A stretch of 64,000 bases of DNA, from the NCBI GenBank assembly GCA_001298545.1, contig LJCX01000026.1, positions 496,001-560,000 of the forward strand. Reading direction: 5' to 3'. Shown here piece by piece: positions 8,661 to 15,855 of the stretch. The notes below the pieces were generated by a model. The model searched no databases and was not told where the DNA came from. It saw nothing but the letters and a program-made list of their open reading frames with translations. The DNA is from Actinobacteria bacterium OV320 (GTDB lineage Bacteria > Actinomycetota > Actinomycetes > Streptomycetales > Streptomycetaceae). A program made the translations under genes and the position numbers. Position 1 is the first letter of the stretch. Every line of letters starts with the position of its first letter.

Positions 8661-8716
8661 GAAACTTTCGGTACGCGGCGGAGAAATTGACAGGAAGCAG
8701 CGCACCGCGCCTACTC
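8661..8716 (+). promoter_or_regulatory. Promoter region of the GH43 gene with GAAACTTTC palindrome
   Basis: TTGACA (8687-8692) is a consensus -35, with a weak -10 (CCTACT) 17 bp further on. Just upstream is the odd-centred palindrome GAAACTTTC (8661-8669). Similar GAAA-N-TTTC sites precede xylan-degradation genes in Streptomyces, so a LacI-family xylan repressor is a reasonable guess. A second small repeat, CGATC/GATCG, spans 8716-8727. Confidence 0.45.
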
Positions 8717-8796
8717 GATCGTGATCGTCCCACTCCGCCCGAACCGACCGGACCGGCTCCGTCGGCTCCGGCGGGTCACACCGGTGAAAGGACTCG

Positions 8797-10314
8797 ATGA
8801 GGGTGTCGAGCAGGCCCGAGAAGACCGAGACCGTCGACAACCCGGTGATTCCGGGCTTCCATCCGGATCCGTCCGTGTGCCGGGTCGGGGAGGACTACTA
8901 CCTGGCCTGCTCCAGCTTCGAGTACTTCCCGGGAGTACCGATCTTCCACAGTCGGGACCTGGTGCACTGGACGCTGCTCGGGAACGCCCTCGACCGGCCG
9001 AGTCAGCTGCGCCTGCCGCTCGACACCCCGTCCTCGGGCGGCATCTACGCCCCCACGCTCCGCCACCACGACGGCCGCTTCTGGCTGATCGTCACGAATG
9101 TGAGTGCCGACGGCAATCTGCTGTTCACGGCCACCGACCCGGCCGGCCCCTGGTCCGATCCCGTCCGGCTTCCCGGAGTGCACGGCATCGACCCGGACCT
9201 CGCCTGGGACGAGGACGGCAACTGCTGGTGCACCACCGCCGGAGTCGGGCAGATCCGCATCGATCCCCGTACCGGGGAGACGTTCGGCCCGCAGCGCCGG
9301 CTCTGGTCCGGCAGCCCCGGCGCCAAGGCGCCGGAAGCACCGCACCTCTACCGTATTGGCGACTACTGGTACCTGCTCATCGCCGAAGGCGGCACCGAGC
9401 GCTGCCACAGCGTCTCGATCGCCCGCGGCCGCACACCCACGGGCCCGTTCGAGCCGTGCCCGGCCAACCCGATCCTGACCCACCGGGGCACCGACCACCC
9501 CATCCAGAACACCGGTCATGCGGACCTGGTGCAGGCGCCCGACGGCTCGTGGTGGATGGTGCTGCTCGGCGTACGGCCGGGCGGTGGCTCCCCCGGGTGG
9601 CATGTACTCGGCCGGGAGACGTTTCTGGTGCCGGTCGACTGGGTGGACGACTGGCCGGTCGTCGGCGAACTGGCCACCTCGATGCCCGCACCTGGCTGGC
9701 CGTTGCTGCCGCAGCCCGCGGTGCCGGACCGGGACGACTTCGAACTGAGTGAACTCGCCCCGTTCTGGGTCTCGTTGCGGCACCGGCCGCCGGAGGTGTG
9801 CACGACGAAGGAGAGGCCCGGCTGGCTCACCCTGCGGGCCCGCGGCGGATCGCTCGACGACACCGACGTGACGTTCGTCGGCCGGCGCCAGCAGCACAGG
9901 TCGTGCCGGGTGCGCGTCCTGGCCGACGTCGCGGACGGCCGCGGGGGCCTCGCCGTCCGCCTCGACGAACAGCATCACTACGACATCGAGGCCACGTCCG
10001 GTGAGGTGCGGGTGCGGGCCCGAATCGGTCCGTCGAACACCGTGGTGGCGTCCCGGTCGACACCCCCCGGTCCCGTGGTCCTGCGCATCGAGGTGGCCGC
10101 CGTGCACGCCGTGCACGATGCCCGCACCGGCCCGGACATCGTCACGTTCGGCATCGAGGAGCCGGACGGCACCTTCGTCGAACTGGCCTCACTGGACGGG
10201 AAGTACCTCTCCACGGAGGTCGCCGGCGGCTTCACCGGCCGGGTGATCGGCATGTTCGCCGGTGGCGGCGCCGTCCACTTCGACTGGTTCGCGTACGAGC
10301 CGGTCGATCGCTGA
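8797..10314 (+). CDS. Glycoside hydrolase family 43 protein (beta-xylosidase / arabinofuranosidase type)
   Basis: 505 residues with no signal peptide, so intracellular. A five-bladed GH43 catalytic domain covers about 13-310. The inverting triad is visible as base Asp24 (GFHPDPS), Asp132 (HGIDPDL) and acid Glu180 (KAPEAPHLY). A C-terminal beta-sandwich (about 325-500) of the kind found in the XynB subfamily follows. Expected role: removal of xylose or arabinose from imported oligosaccharides. The start ATG has AAAGGA six bases upstream. No transporter is adjacent, so the importer must be elsewhere. Confidence 0.9.
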   Translation: MRVSSRPEKTETVDNPVIPGFHPDPSVCRVGEDYYLACSSFEYFPGVPIFHSRDLVHWTLLGNALDRPSQLRLPLDTPSSGGIYAPTLRHHDGRFWLIVTNVSADGNLLFTATDPAGPWSDPVRLPGVHGIDPDLAWDEDGNCWCTTAGVGQIRIDPRTGETFGPQRRLWSGSPGAKAPEAPHLYRIGDYWYLLIAEGGTERCHSVSIARGRTPTGPFEPCPANPILTHRGTDHPIQNTGHADLVQAPDGSWWMVLLGVRPGGGSPGWHVLGRETFLVPVDWVDDWPVVGELATSMPAPGWPLLPQPAVPDRDDFELSELAPFWVSLRHRPPEVCTTKERPGWLTLRARGGSLDDTDVTFVGRRQQHRSCRVRVLADVADGRGGLAVRLDEQHHYDIEATSGEVRVRARIGPSNTVVASRSTPPGPVVLRIEVAAVHAVHDARTGPDIVTFGIEEPDGTFVELASLDGKYLSTEVAGGFTGRVIGMFAGGGAVHFDWFAYEPVDR

Positions 10315-10459
10315 CCCGCCCCGGGCCGAAGCCCCTCGGACGAGGAGTTCACGCAGGAGCAGGTCCGCGTCCAGCGGGACGGACAGTGCTCGTCCGGCGA
10401 GGTCGGCGAGGACTTCGATCCGCGGCGCCGGTGACGTCGACGGAGAGGCCTCGCGCCGG

Positions 10460-11317
10460 TCAGCCCCGGCTCGCGCGGACGACGTCCGCGAGCGGGGTGG
10501 CGGGGCGGCCGGTGAGGCGGGGCACGGCCTCGCTGAACCCGTCGAGCTCCCCGGCGGCAACGGCCGTGTAGGTCGACACCCAGGCGTCGAGCTGCCAGCG
10601 CGGGGCGCCGTAGGAGGCGCGGGAGGCGTACGCCTCCTCGACCGTCTCGGGCAGATAGGTGACGGTGCGGCCCTGCGTCTCGGACAGGATCACCGCGGCC
10701 TCGGCGAAGGTCAGGGAGTCGGGCCCGGTCAGGTCGTACACGCTGCCGGCGTGCTCGGCCGGTCGGGTCAGCACGGCGGTGGCGGCGTCGGCGACGTCGT
10801 CCTGCGAGACGAACGCGGCACGTCCGTGCCCGGCCGGACCCCGGATGACACCGTCCTCACCCGCCAGGTCGGGGACGAACTCCGCGTAGAGGTTGTCGCG
10901 CAGGAACGTGTACGACAGGCCGCGCGCACGGATGTGTTCCTCGGTGTGGAAGTGGTCGCGGGCGAGGGTGAAGGTGGCGTCCGGCGCGGCGCCGAAGAAG
11001 GAGAGGTACACGAGGTGTTCGACGCCCGCCTCCGCCGCTGCGTCCACGAAGGTCTTGTGCTGGACGAGCCGGTCGGGGCTCTCCGAGGCGGACACCATGA
11101 ACACGGTCTGCGCACCGTGCAGACCGCGCAGGACGGCGTCGTGGTCGCCGTAGCCGCCCTGGACCGGTGTGGCGCCGGGCAGTTCCGGTGCCCGCTCGGG
11201 GCTGCGGACCAGCATCCGCTGGGCCACTCCCCGCGCGGCCAGGCGACGGGCGACGCGACCGCCGAGTCGGCCCGTGGCTCCGGTGACCACCAGGGTCGGT
11301 CGGGGTGTTTCGGTCAT
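10460..11317 (-). CDS. NmrA-like / atypical SDR NAD(P)-binding oxidoreductase
   Basis: 285 residues. The N-terminal Rossmann motif TGATGRLGGRVAR binds NAD(P). The central FMVSASES and YLSFFGAAPD segments and the C-terminal helical part match the NmrA/QOR2-like atypical SDR group, which lacks the classical YxxxK pair. Enzyme activity is therefore uncertain; quinone reduction or redox sensing are known roles in the family. The ATG at 11317 is chosen because the frame upstream has shadow composition and the TGATG motif must lie near the N-terminus. Confidence 0.85.
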   Translation of the reverse strand: MTETPRPTLVVTGATGRLGGRVARRLAARGVAQRMLVRSPERAPELPGATPVQGGYGDHDAVLRGLHGAQTVFMVSASESPDRLVQHKTFVDAAAEAGVEHLVYLSFFGAAPDATFTLARDHFHTEEHIRARGLSYTFLRDNLYAEFVPDLAGEDGVIRGPAGHGRAAFVSQDDVADAATAVLTRPAEHAGSVYDLTGPDSLTFAEAAVILSETQGRTVTYLPETVEEAYASRASYGAPRWQLDAWVSTYTAVAAGELDGFSEAVPRLTGRPATPLADVVRASRG

Positions 11318-11541
11318 GCTGACATCACTTCCGTCAGGTCGGTGCGAGTGGTCGACGCAGGTGTATGGAAACCGGAGTCGAGCCCGTCGACGAGCAGGCA
11401 CACGCCGTGGGCGCGTCGCGCCGGAACAGTATGACGCCGACGACGGCCGCCCGTTGAAGCTCGCCTCCCGCTGAGAGCCGTCAACGGCCCCGCTCTCCCT
11501 TGCGGGCGCGGGACCGCCGAAGGCCTTCCGAGTTCCGGGCA

Positions 11542-11679
11542 CTAGATGAAATTCACGATGAAATTCACGACGACGGAGATGATCTGGACAATCGTCCAGA
11601 CCGTCACCTTGAAAGTCTCGATGGCGATGAGCGTGCGCCAGTACCGGTCTTCGGAGTTCATCGGAATTCCGCTCGGCAT
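11542..11679 (-). CDS. 45-residue hydrophobic membrane peptide, function unknown
   Basis: A short gene with an excellent ribosome site (GGGGAG six bases before the ATG). The peptide has a polar N-terminal third (MPSGIPMNSEDRYWRTL) and a strongly hydrophobic, Val/Ile/Phe-rich remainder that would span a membrane, ending in VNFIVNFI. The last eight residues come from a 12-bp tandem duplication. Composition is low in arginine and alanine, unlike shadow frames here. It is monocistronic and divergent from the six-gene operon. A small toxin, a bacteriocin-like peptide or a membrane-protein modulator are possible; I do not recognise a family. Confidence 0.6.
   Translation of the reverse strand: MPSGIPMNSEDRYWRTLIAIETFKVTVWTIVQIISVVVNFIVNFI
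11545..11568. repeat. 12-bp perfect tandem duplication in the peptide gene
   Basis: GATGAAATTCAC occurs twice head to tail, encoding the repeated VNFI ends of the small peptide. It is AT-rich for this genome. Confidence 0.8.
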
Positions 11680-11840
11680 GTGACTCTCCCCTTCATTCCC
11701 CACCCCGATGTACCGGGGATCCTGGTCAAAGGAGAAGGGATGTGACGGGGTGTCCAGAAGACGAGCGGACGAAGTGGTGACGTCGGCGGACGAATGCAGC
11801 CGTTTCAGGACGCGCCCTTTTCGCCGCACAGCGGCTGACC

Positions 11841-11846
11841 TAGACT
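11841..11846 (+). promoter_or_regulatory. Probable -10 box of the six-gene operon
   Basis: TAGACT, a common Streptomyces -10 form, lies 49 bases before the GTG at 11890. No convincing -35 is 16-18 bp upstream, so an activator may be needed. Confidence 0.4.
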
Positions 11847-11889
11847 GCCGTCGGACGGATGCGGACAGGTGCGGACACTGGGTGGTTCA

Positions 11890-12636
11890 GTGATCGAGCG
11901 ACTTGACACGGCGGATGTGGACCACGAACTCACCTCCGTGACGACCCGTCAGGACCTGGCAGCCCTGCTGCGTGTCGTCCACCTCCGTGCGGATCACCCT
12001 TCCCTGCGCGAGCTGGAGATACGCACCCGCAACGCGCCTGTCCGACTCTCCCGATCGACGACGTCGGACATGCTCGCCGGCCGACGGTTCCCGAAGAAGG
12101 CCGTGCTGCTGGTCTTCCTCGGTCAGTGCGGCATCAGCCGGACCGCCCCTTGGGAGCGGGCCTGGGAACGCATCGCCACCACCGAAGGTCCCCCGGCGAA
12201 CACCGACGTCCAGGCGGTCCGGCAACAATGCGCGGGGTTGATCGAGGCGGCCCGACGGCAAGCGGACGAGATCGTCGCCGACGCGCGGAGACAGGCCGAG
12301 GCAATTGTCGCCGCGGCCCGGGAGAGCCGGCCTCCGTGCGAATCGAACCCGTTGGCCGAGGCGGCGAGGGATCCGGTGAGCGTGCGTATGAGCATCGCTG
12401 AGATCCGTCGTCAGAATCCACTCGTCCACGCGACTCCAGCCGCTCTGGGAAACACCTTCGGCGAAATCCGCGAATATCACCGGAAGGGCTGTCGAAGGAC
12501 CGAGACCGTCACATTGACGGCTGTGACGCTGAGCGAGGCGCGCGTGAAGGGGTTACGCCGTTGTCCTGAATGCAGGCCCGACGGTGCTCCGGCTCAGTCG
12601 GCCGAACACAACGGCGTGGGACCGGAGCGTTCATGA
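11890..12636 (+). CDS. Conflict-type HTH regulator with coiled coil and Cys-rich C-terminus
   Basis: 248 residues from GTG 11890 (GGTGG nearby; GTG 11869 is an alternative). Residues 10-90 match the winged/HTH module found at the N-terminus of many Streptomyces STAND, TPR and WD40 proteins (PSLRELEIRTRN, LSRSTTSDMLAGRRFPKKAVLLVFLGQCG). A charged coiled coil follows (about 110-150, ARRQADEIVADARRQAEAIV), then a C-terminal domain ending in C-x25-CPEC that could bind metal. Leu codon 12553-12555 is the rare TTA, implying bldA-dependent translation. It is the first gene of a six-gene overlapping operon and its stop overlaps the next ATG. It probably acts as regulator or sensor of that operon. Confidence 0.7.
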   Translation: MIERLDTADVDHELTSVTTRQDLAALLRVVHLRADHPSLRELEIRTRNAPVRLSRSTTSDMLAGRRFPKKAVLLVFLGQCGISRTAPWERAWERIATTEGPPANTDVQAVRQQCAGLIEAARRQADEIVADARRQAEAIVAAARESRPPCESNPLAEAARDPVSVRMSIAEIRRQNPLVHATPAALGNTFGEIREYHRKGCRRTETVTLTAVTLSEARVKGLRRCPECRPDGAPAQSAEHNGVGPERS

Positions 12637-14015
12637 CGGCGGTTGATGCCGGCGGGACCGAGGTGAGCCGGATCTCAGAGCACGCGCTGCTGCGCATCGA
12701 TCAGGACATCGCCCAGGTTTCGGCCGACCTTCAAGAGGCGCACCACTACGTCTACAGCCGTTTCGTCCAGCGCCCCGAGGCCGGCGGCTGGCCCCAGTTC
12801 CTGGACGAATCGGGTCCCCCCACGGCAACGGGAACCGCGTGCGTGGCGTCGTCGCTCATCCGCATGGGGGTCGAGCGCCAGGACGTCCATCTGATCGAGG
12901 CGACCGATCTGCTGTGCAGCGAGCAGTGTGCCGACGGCGGCTGGTCGAAACCGGGGTTCGCCGATCACCTGAGCCTCACTCTGGTCACCTGCCTGTCCCT
13001 GCACGCTCTGGCGGCACTCGGGCTCTTCAGCAGACACCCGGTGGTCGACGAGGGCCTGATGTGGCTCAGTCGCGCGCAGAACGACGACGGCGGGTGGGGC
13101 TGTCTGGCCTCCGACGACCTGAGCGACGTCACGGCCACGGCCTACGCGCTGAGAGCGCTGGACCTGAGCCATGCGTCGGCCGCCCCCCTCCGGCAGGTGC
13201 GGGACAGGGGAGTCGACTGGCTCGTCCGTCAACAGAACGACGACGGCGGCTGGGGCATCCGGCACGGCGAGCGCTCGACGGCCGCCCACACGGCACACGC
13301 GGTGGAGGGGATGCAGGCCGCCCCCATGCCATGGGCCTGTGCCGCCGCCCTCGACGACGCCAGGGAGTGGCTGCTCACGACGCTTCCGACGGCGCCCCTG
13401 GTCCCGTGGATCGAGCACTACCAACTGCCTGCCTCCATCGCCTCAGGGCTGCCCCGCCGCCTGCATTCGGCCCGCCTGCGCTGGACCCACCTGCCCGCCG
13501 AGAGATCGCTGATCGCCTTGCTGGGACTCGGAGTCGACGTTCACCACCCCACGGTGCGCCGGCTGGTCGACGACCTGGCCGAACGGCACGAGAAGGACCT
13601 CTGCTGGCGGGTCCCCGGCGTCCCCGCCGTCTCGGCCTCCTGTGCGGTCCTCGAGGCGGTCAACGCGCTCAGCCGTTACGTGGAGGCGGTCGAGGCATCC
13701 CGCTGGCGGACCGTCTGCCATGTGTTGACGGCGAGTGTCGTCCCCCGTATCGCGGAACTGGAGAAGGCTCAGGAAGAACTGCGTCTGCGCACCGATGTGC
13801 TCGCGACACCACCCGTCGACGAGGGCCGTCGGGCATGGAAGGCCTTGCTGTCCCCACGCGTGCTCGCGATCGAACTGACCGCCGTCGCCCTGGGCAGCGG
13901 CCTCGTCGCCACCCTGGGGAGGGCGATCGGCGCGGACACCGGAGCCCTCGTGTTCGCTTGGGGCGCCTGGGTCGTCGCGATCCCGCTGTTCATCATGGCC
14001 GCACGACGAGGATGA
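12633..14015 (+). CDS. Squalene-cyclase/prenyltransferase-repeat protein with C-terminal membrane helices
   Basis: 460 residues. An alpha-alpha barrel with QW-type repeats is evident (GGWPQF, DGGWSKPGF, two copies of QNDDGGWG). This is the fold of terpene cyclases and prenyltransferase beta subunits. The class II cyclase acid motif DxDDTA is not present: the aligned place reads DVTATA, so proton-initiated cyclisation is unlikely. Two hydrophobic helices near the C-terminus (about 415-435 and 440-457) would anchor it in the membrane. It overlaps its neighbours as ATGA on both sides. A lipid-binding or scaffold role in the operon's pathway is possible. Confidence 0.75.
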   Translation: MTAVDAGGTEVSRISEHALLRIDQDIAQVSADLQEAHHYVYSRFVQRPEAGGWPQFLDESGPPTATGTACVASSLIRMGVERQDVHLIEATDLLCSEQCADGGWSKPGFADHLSLTLVTCLSLHALAALGLFSRHPVVDEGLMWLSRAQNDDGGWGCLASDDLSDVTATAYALRALDLSHASAAPLRQVRDRGVDWLVRQQNDDGGWGIRHGERSTAAHTAHAVEGMQAAPMPWACAAALDDAREWLLTTLPTAPLVPWIEHYQLPASIASGLPRRLHSARLRWTHLPAERSLIALLGLGVDVHHPTVRRLVDDLAERHEKDLCWRVPGVPAVSASCAVLEAVNALSRYVEAVEASRWRTVCHVLTASVVPRIAELEKAQEELRLRTDVLATPPVDEGRRAWKALLSPRVLAIELTAVALGSGLVATLGRAIGADTGALVFAWGAWVVAIPLFIMAARRG

Positions 14016-14635
14016 ACATGCAGGAGAGCTCGTATCCCGAAAAGATCGATCCGCGCCTGCACATCTACCCTTCTCAAGAAGCCGATCGCCTGAAGAGCCG
14101 TCTCCTCCAGCATCATGAGACGGGCATTCTCGATGCGATCGGCAGGGAGCTGTTCACCCGTATGGACACCGCGGGGCTGGTGCCGATCTTCGTTCTGCGG
14201 GGCGGGCTCGCCCTCAGGGACGCCTACGCCGAGGCCGCGGGCTTCGGGCCGGCCGGCGTGATCGTCCCGTGGCGGGCGCGGCACACCGAGGATCCGACGG
14301 TCAGCTACGCGTCCCTGCCCGTGGTGCCCGGCGCTCGGTACGCGCTGGTGGATACGCTCGTCGCTTCGGGCCGCACGGTCATCGCCTGTCTCCAGGCCCT
14401 GCGGGTCCGGGTTCCGGGCGCCCGGGTGGACGTCGTCGCCCCCTTCGTCGCCACCGCCGGCCGGGAACGCATCATCGCCGACGCGGCCGGCGCCCACATC
14501 CACTGCGTATGGCACGCGGAGGACGTCGACGGCGAGGGTCGCATGGTCGGTCCCGGGTTCGACGTCGGGGACCTGGTCCTCGGGTGGAAGGGCCGGCATC
14601 TCGTCTGGAGCGGCGAAGGGGGCGAACGTGCTTGA
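14012..14635 (+). CDS. Uracil-phosphoribosyltransferase-like PRTase
   Basis: 207 residues, type I PRTase fold. VPIFVLRGGLALRD resembles the VPILRAGLGM segment of uracil PRTases, and ALVDTLVASGRTVI is the PRPP-binding loop, with one acidic residue where most PRTases have two. Family chemistry: transfer of ribose-5-phosphate from PRPP to a base. Sequence outside the loop is divergent, so the base is unknown. ATG 14012 overlaps the upstream stop (ATGA) and has GAGG before it; ATG 14018 is an alternative. Confidence 0.82.
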   Translation: MNMQESSYPEKIDPRLHIYPSQEADRLKSRLLQHHETGILDAIGRELFTRMDTAGLVPIFVLRGGLALRDAYAEAAGFGPAGVIVPWRARHTEDPTVSYASLPVVPGARYALVDTLVASGRTVIACLQALRVRVPGARVDVVAPFVATAGRERIIADAAGAHIHCVWHAEDVDGEGRMVGPGFDVGDLVLGWKGRHLVWSGEGGERA

Positions 14636-15284
14636 CGGGCTCGCTCACTGGGAACGAACCCGGGCCCCGCTCACCGGCGCGGCGATCCTGAAAGGGCTCG
14701 GCGTCACGGGGTCACAGGTCATGTCCGGTGTGGCACTCGACGTGGGATGCGGCTCGGCCGCCGTGGCAAGGGAGTTGAGCGATCGCTTCGACCGTGTGAT
14801 CGGCCTCGACATCGATCACGCGATACTGCGCCGCGCGAGGGTTCCCGAGGTTCCCTTGATCACGGCGGACGCGGCGAAGCTGCCGTTGGCCACGGAAAGC
14901 ATCGACTACGTCTTCAGCTACGGAGCGCTGCACCACACCGATGCGAAACAATCGCTGGCGGAAATCGTCCGGGTCACCTCTCCCGGCGGACGGATCGCTC
15001 TCATCGATTTCTCCGCGCCGAACATGCCCCGACAGCGCCGGACGGGATACACCTGGCGGGTCGTCACATCGTTCCGCAGCTACAGCGGTCGCCTCGGTCT
15101 CGTCGCGGCGCTGCGGATCGTACTGTTCCGTCTGAGTCCGCGGTGGAGACGTCATCTACGCGCGGACGTCTTTCTGAGCGAGCGGGATTTCGTATCCGTC
15201 TACGGCTCGTTCCTGCCCGGTGCACGCTTCTCCCACGAGGAAGGCCGAATGACCGTGACATGGAGCAAGCCCCATGCCCTTTGA
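14628..15284 (+). CDS. Class I SAM-dependent methyltransferase
   Basis: 218 residues, GTG start inside the preceding gene (8-bp overlap). SAM-binding motif I is ALDVGCGSAAVA, followed by acidic motif II VIGLDIDHA, ITADAAKLPL, and post-motif YGALHHTD, as in the Methyltransf_11/UbiE group that methylates small molecules. A basic amphipathic segment at about 155-185 (RLSPRWRRHLRAD) could touch membranes or nucleic acid. The substrate is unknown; operon context suggests a base, nucleotide or lipid-linked intermediate. Confidence 0.87.
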   Translation: MLDGLAHWERTRAPLTGAAILKGLGVTGSQVMSGVALDVGCGSAAVARELSDRFDRVIGLDIDHAILRRARVPEVPLITADAAKLPLATESIDYVFSYGALHHTDAKQSLAEIVRVTSPGGRIALIDFSAPNMPRQRRTGYTWRVVTSFRSYSGRLGLVAALRIVLFRLSPRWRRHLRADVFLSERDFVSVYGSFLPGARFSHEEGRMTVTWSKPHAL

Positions 15285-15855
15285 GGAAACGACGTCGACC
15301 ACGCGCCCGCGCATCGCCGTAGGCTCGACCAACCGGGCCAAGATCGACGCGATCCGGGAGGGATTCACCCAACTGCTCGGGCCCGTCCTGGTCGAGGGCG
15401 TGGCGATCGCGGGCGCCCCGGAGCAGCCCCGCGGTGACGACGAGACGCGCAGGGGTGCCGAGTACCGCGCGGAATCGGTGCGGAAGGCACTCCCGCAAGC
15501 CGACTACTGGGTGGGACTGGAGGGGGGAGTCGAGACGGTCGACGGCACGGTCATGGTCATGGCCTGGGTCGTCATCGCCACCGCCGACCAGGTCGGCCGG
15601 AGCAGAAGCTCCACCTACCAACTGCCCCCCTCCGCCGCCGCCGTGCTCACGGCCGGCGGCTCGCTCGGCGATGTCTCGGCAGCCGTGGGCGGCGACGACT
15701 GGCGCACGTGCGGCCTGGTGGCGTGGCTGTCCGGCGGGCTGATCACCAGAGGTTCCCTCTATGTACAGCCGGTGACCCTCGCGCTGCTCCCGTTCCTGAG
15801 CCCCTGGTCCGAGGCGAGGGAAAACCTCGCCTCGCACTTCGATGTCTCGCGCTGA
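15274..15855 (+). CDS. Inosine/xanthosine triphosphatase-like NTPase (DUF84, YjjX family)
   Basis: 193 residues. The family signature is clear: VGSTNRAKIDAI near the N-terminus, QPRGDDETRRGA, and WVGLEGGVE in the middle. YjjX enzymes hydrolyse non-canonical purine NTPs (ITP, XTP). The C-terminal part SLGDVSAAVGGDDW and GLVAWLSGGLITR also fits. It overlaps the methyltransferase gene by 11 bp and the kinase gene by 14 bp. In this setting it may remove a modified or damaged nucleotide, or supply a nucleoside monophosphate for the pathway. Confidence 0.85.
   Translation: MPFEETTSTTRPRIAVGSTNRAKIDAIREGFTQLLGPVLVEGVAIAGAPEQPRGDDETRRGAEYRAESVRKALPQADYWVGLEGGVETVDGTVMVMAWVVIATADQVGRSRSSTYQLPPSAAAVLTAGGSLGDVSAAVGGDDWRTCGLVAWLSGGLITRGSLYVQPVTLALLPFLSPWSEARENLASHFDVSR

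Noticed and set aside
7606..8800. Extension of the receiver frame to 8800
   Set aside because: Proline/arginine-rich shadow of the GNAT gene in another frame; no domain beyond the receiver.
10321..11434. Plus-strand open frame antisense to the NmrA-like gene
   Set aside because: Mirror of a well-supported minus-strand Rossmann protein; composition is Gly/Val/Arg shadow.
12839..14011. Plus-strand open frame leading into the PRTase gene
   Set aside because: It is the +1 shadow of the squalene-repeat gene; only the part from ATG 14012 is protein-like and has a ribosome site.
12633..14015. Terpene biosynthetic cluster centred on the squalene-like gene
   Set aside because: The DxDD acid motif is missing, there is no prenyl synthase, P450 or tailoring terpene gene nearby, and the operon partners are nucleotide-type enzymes.
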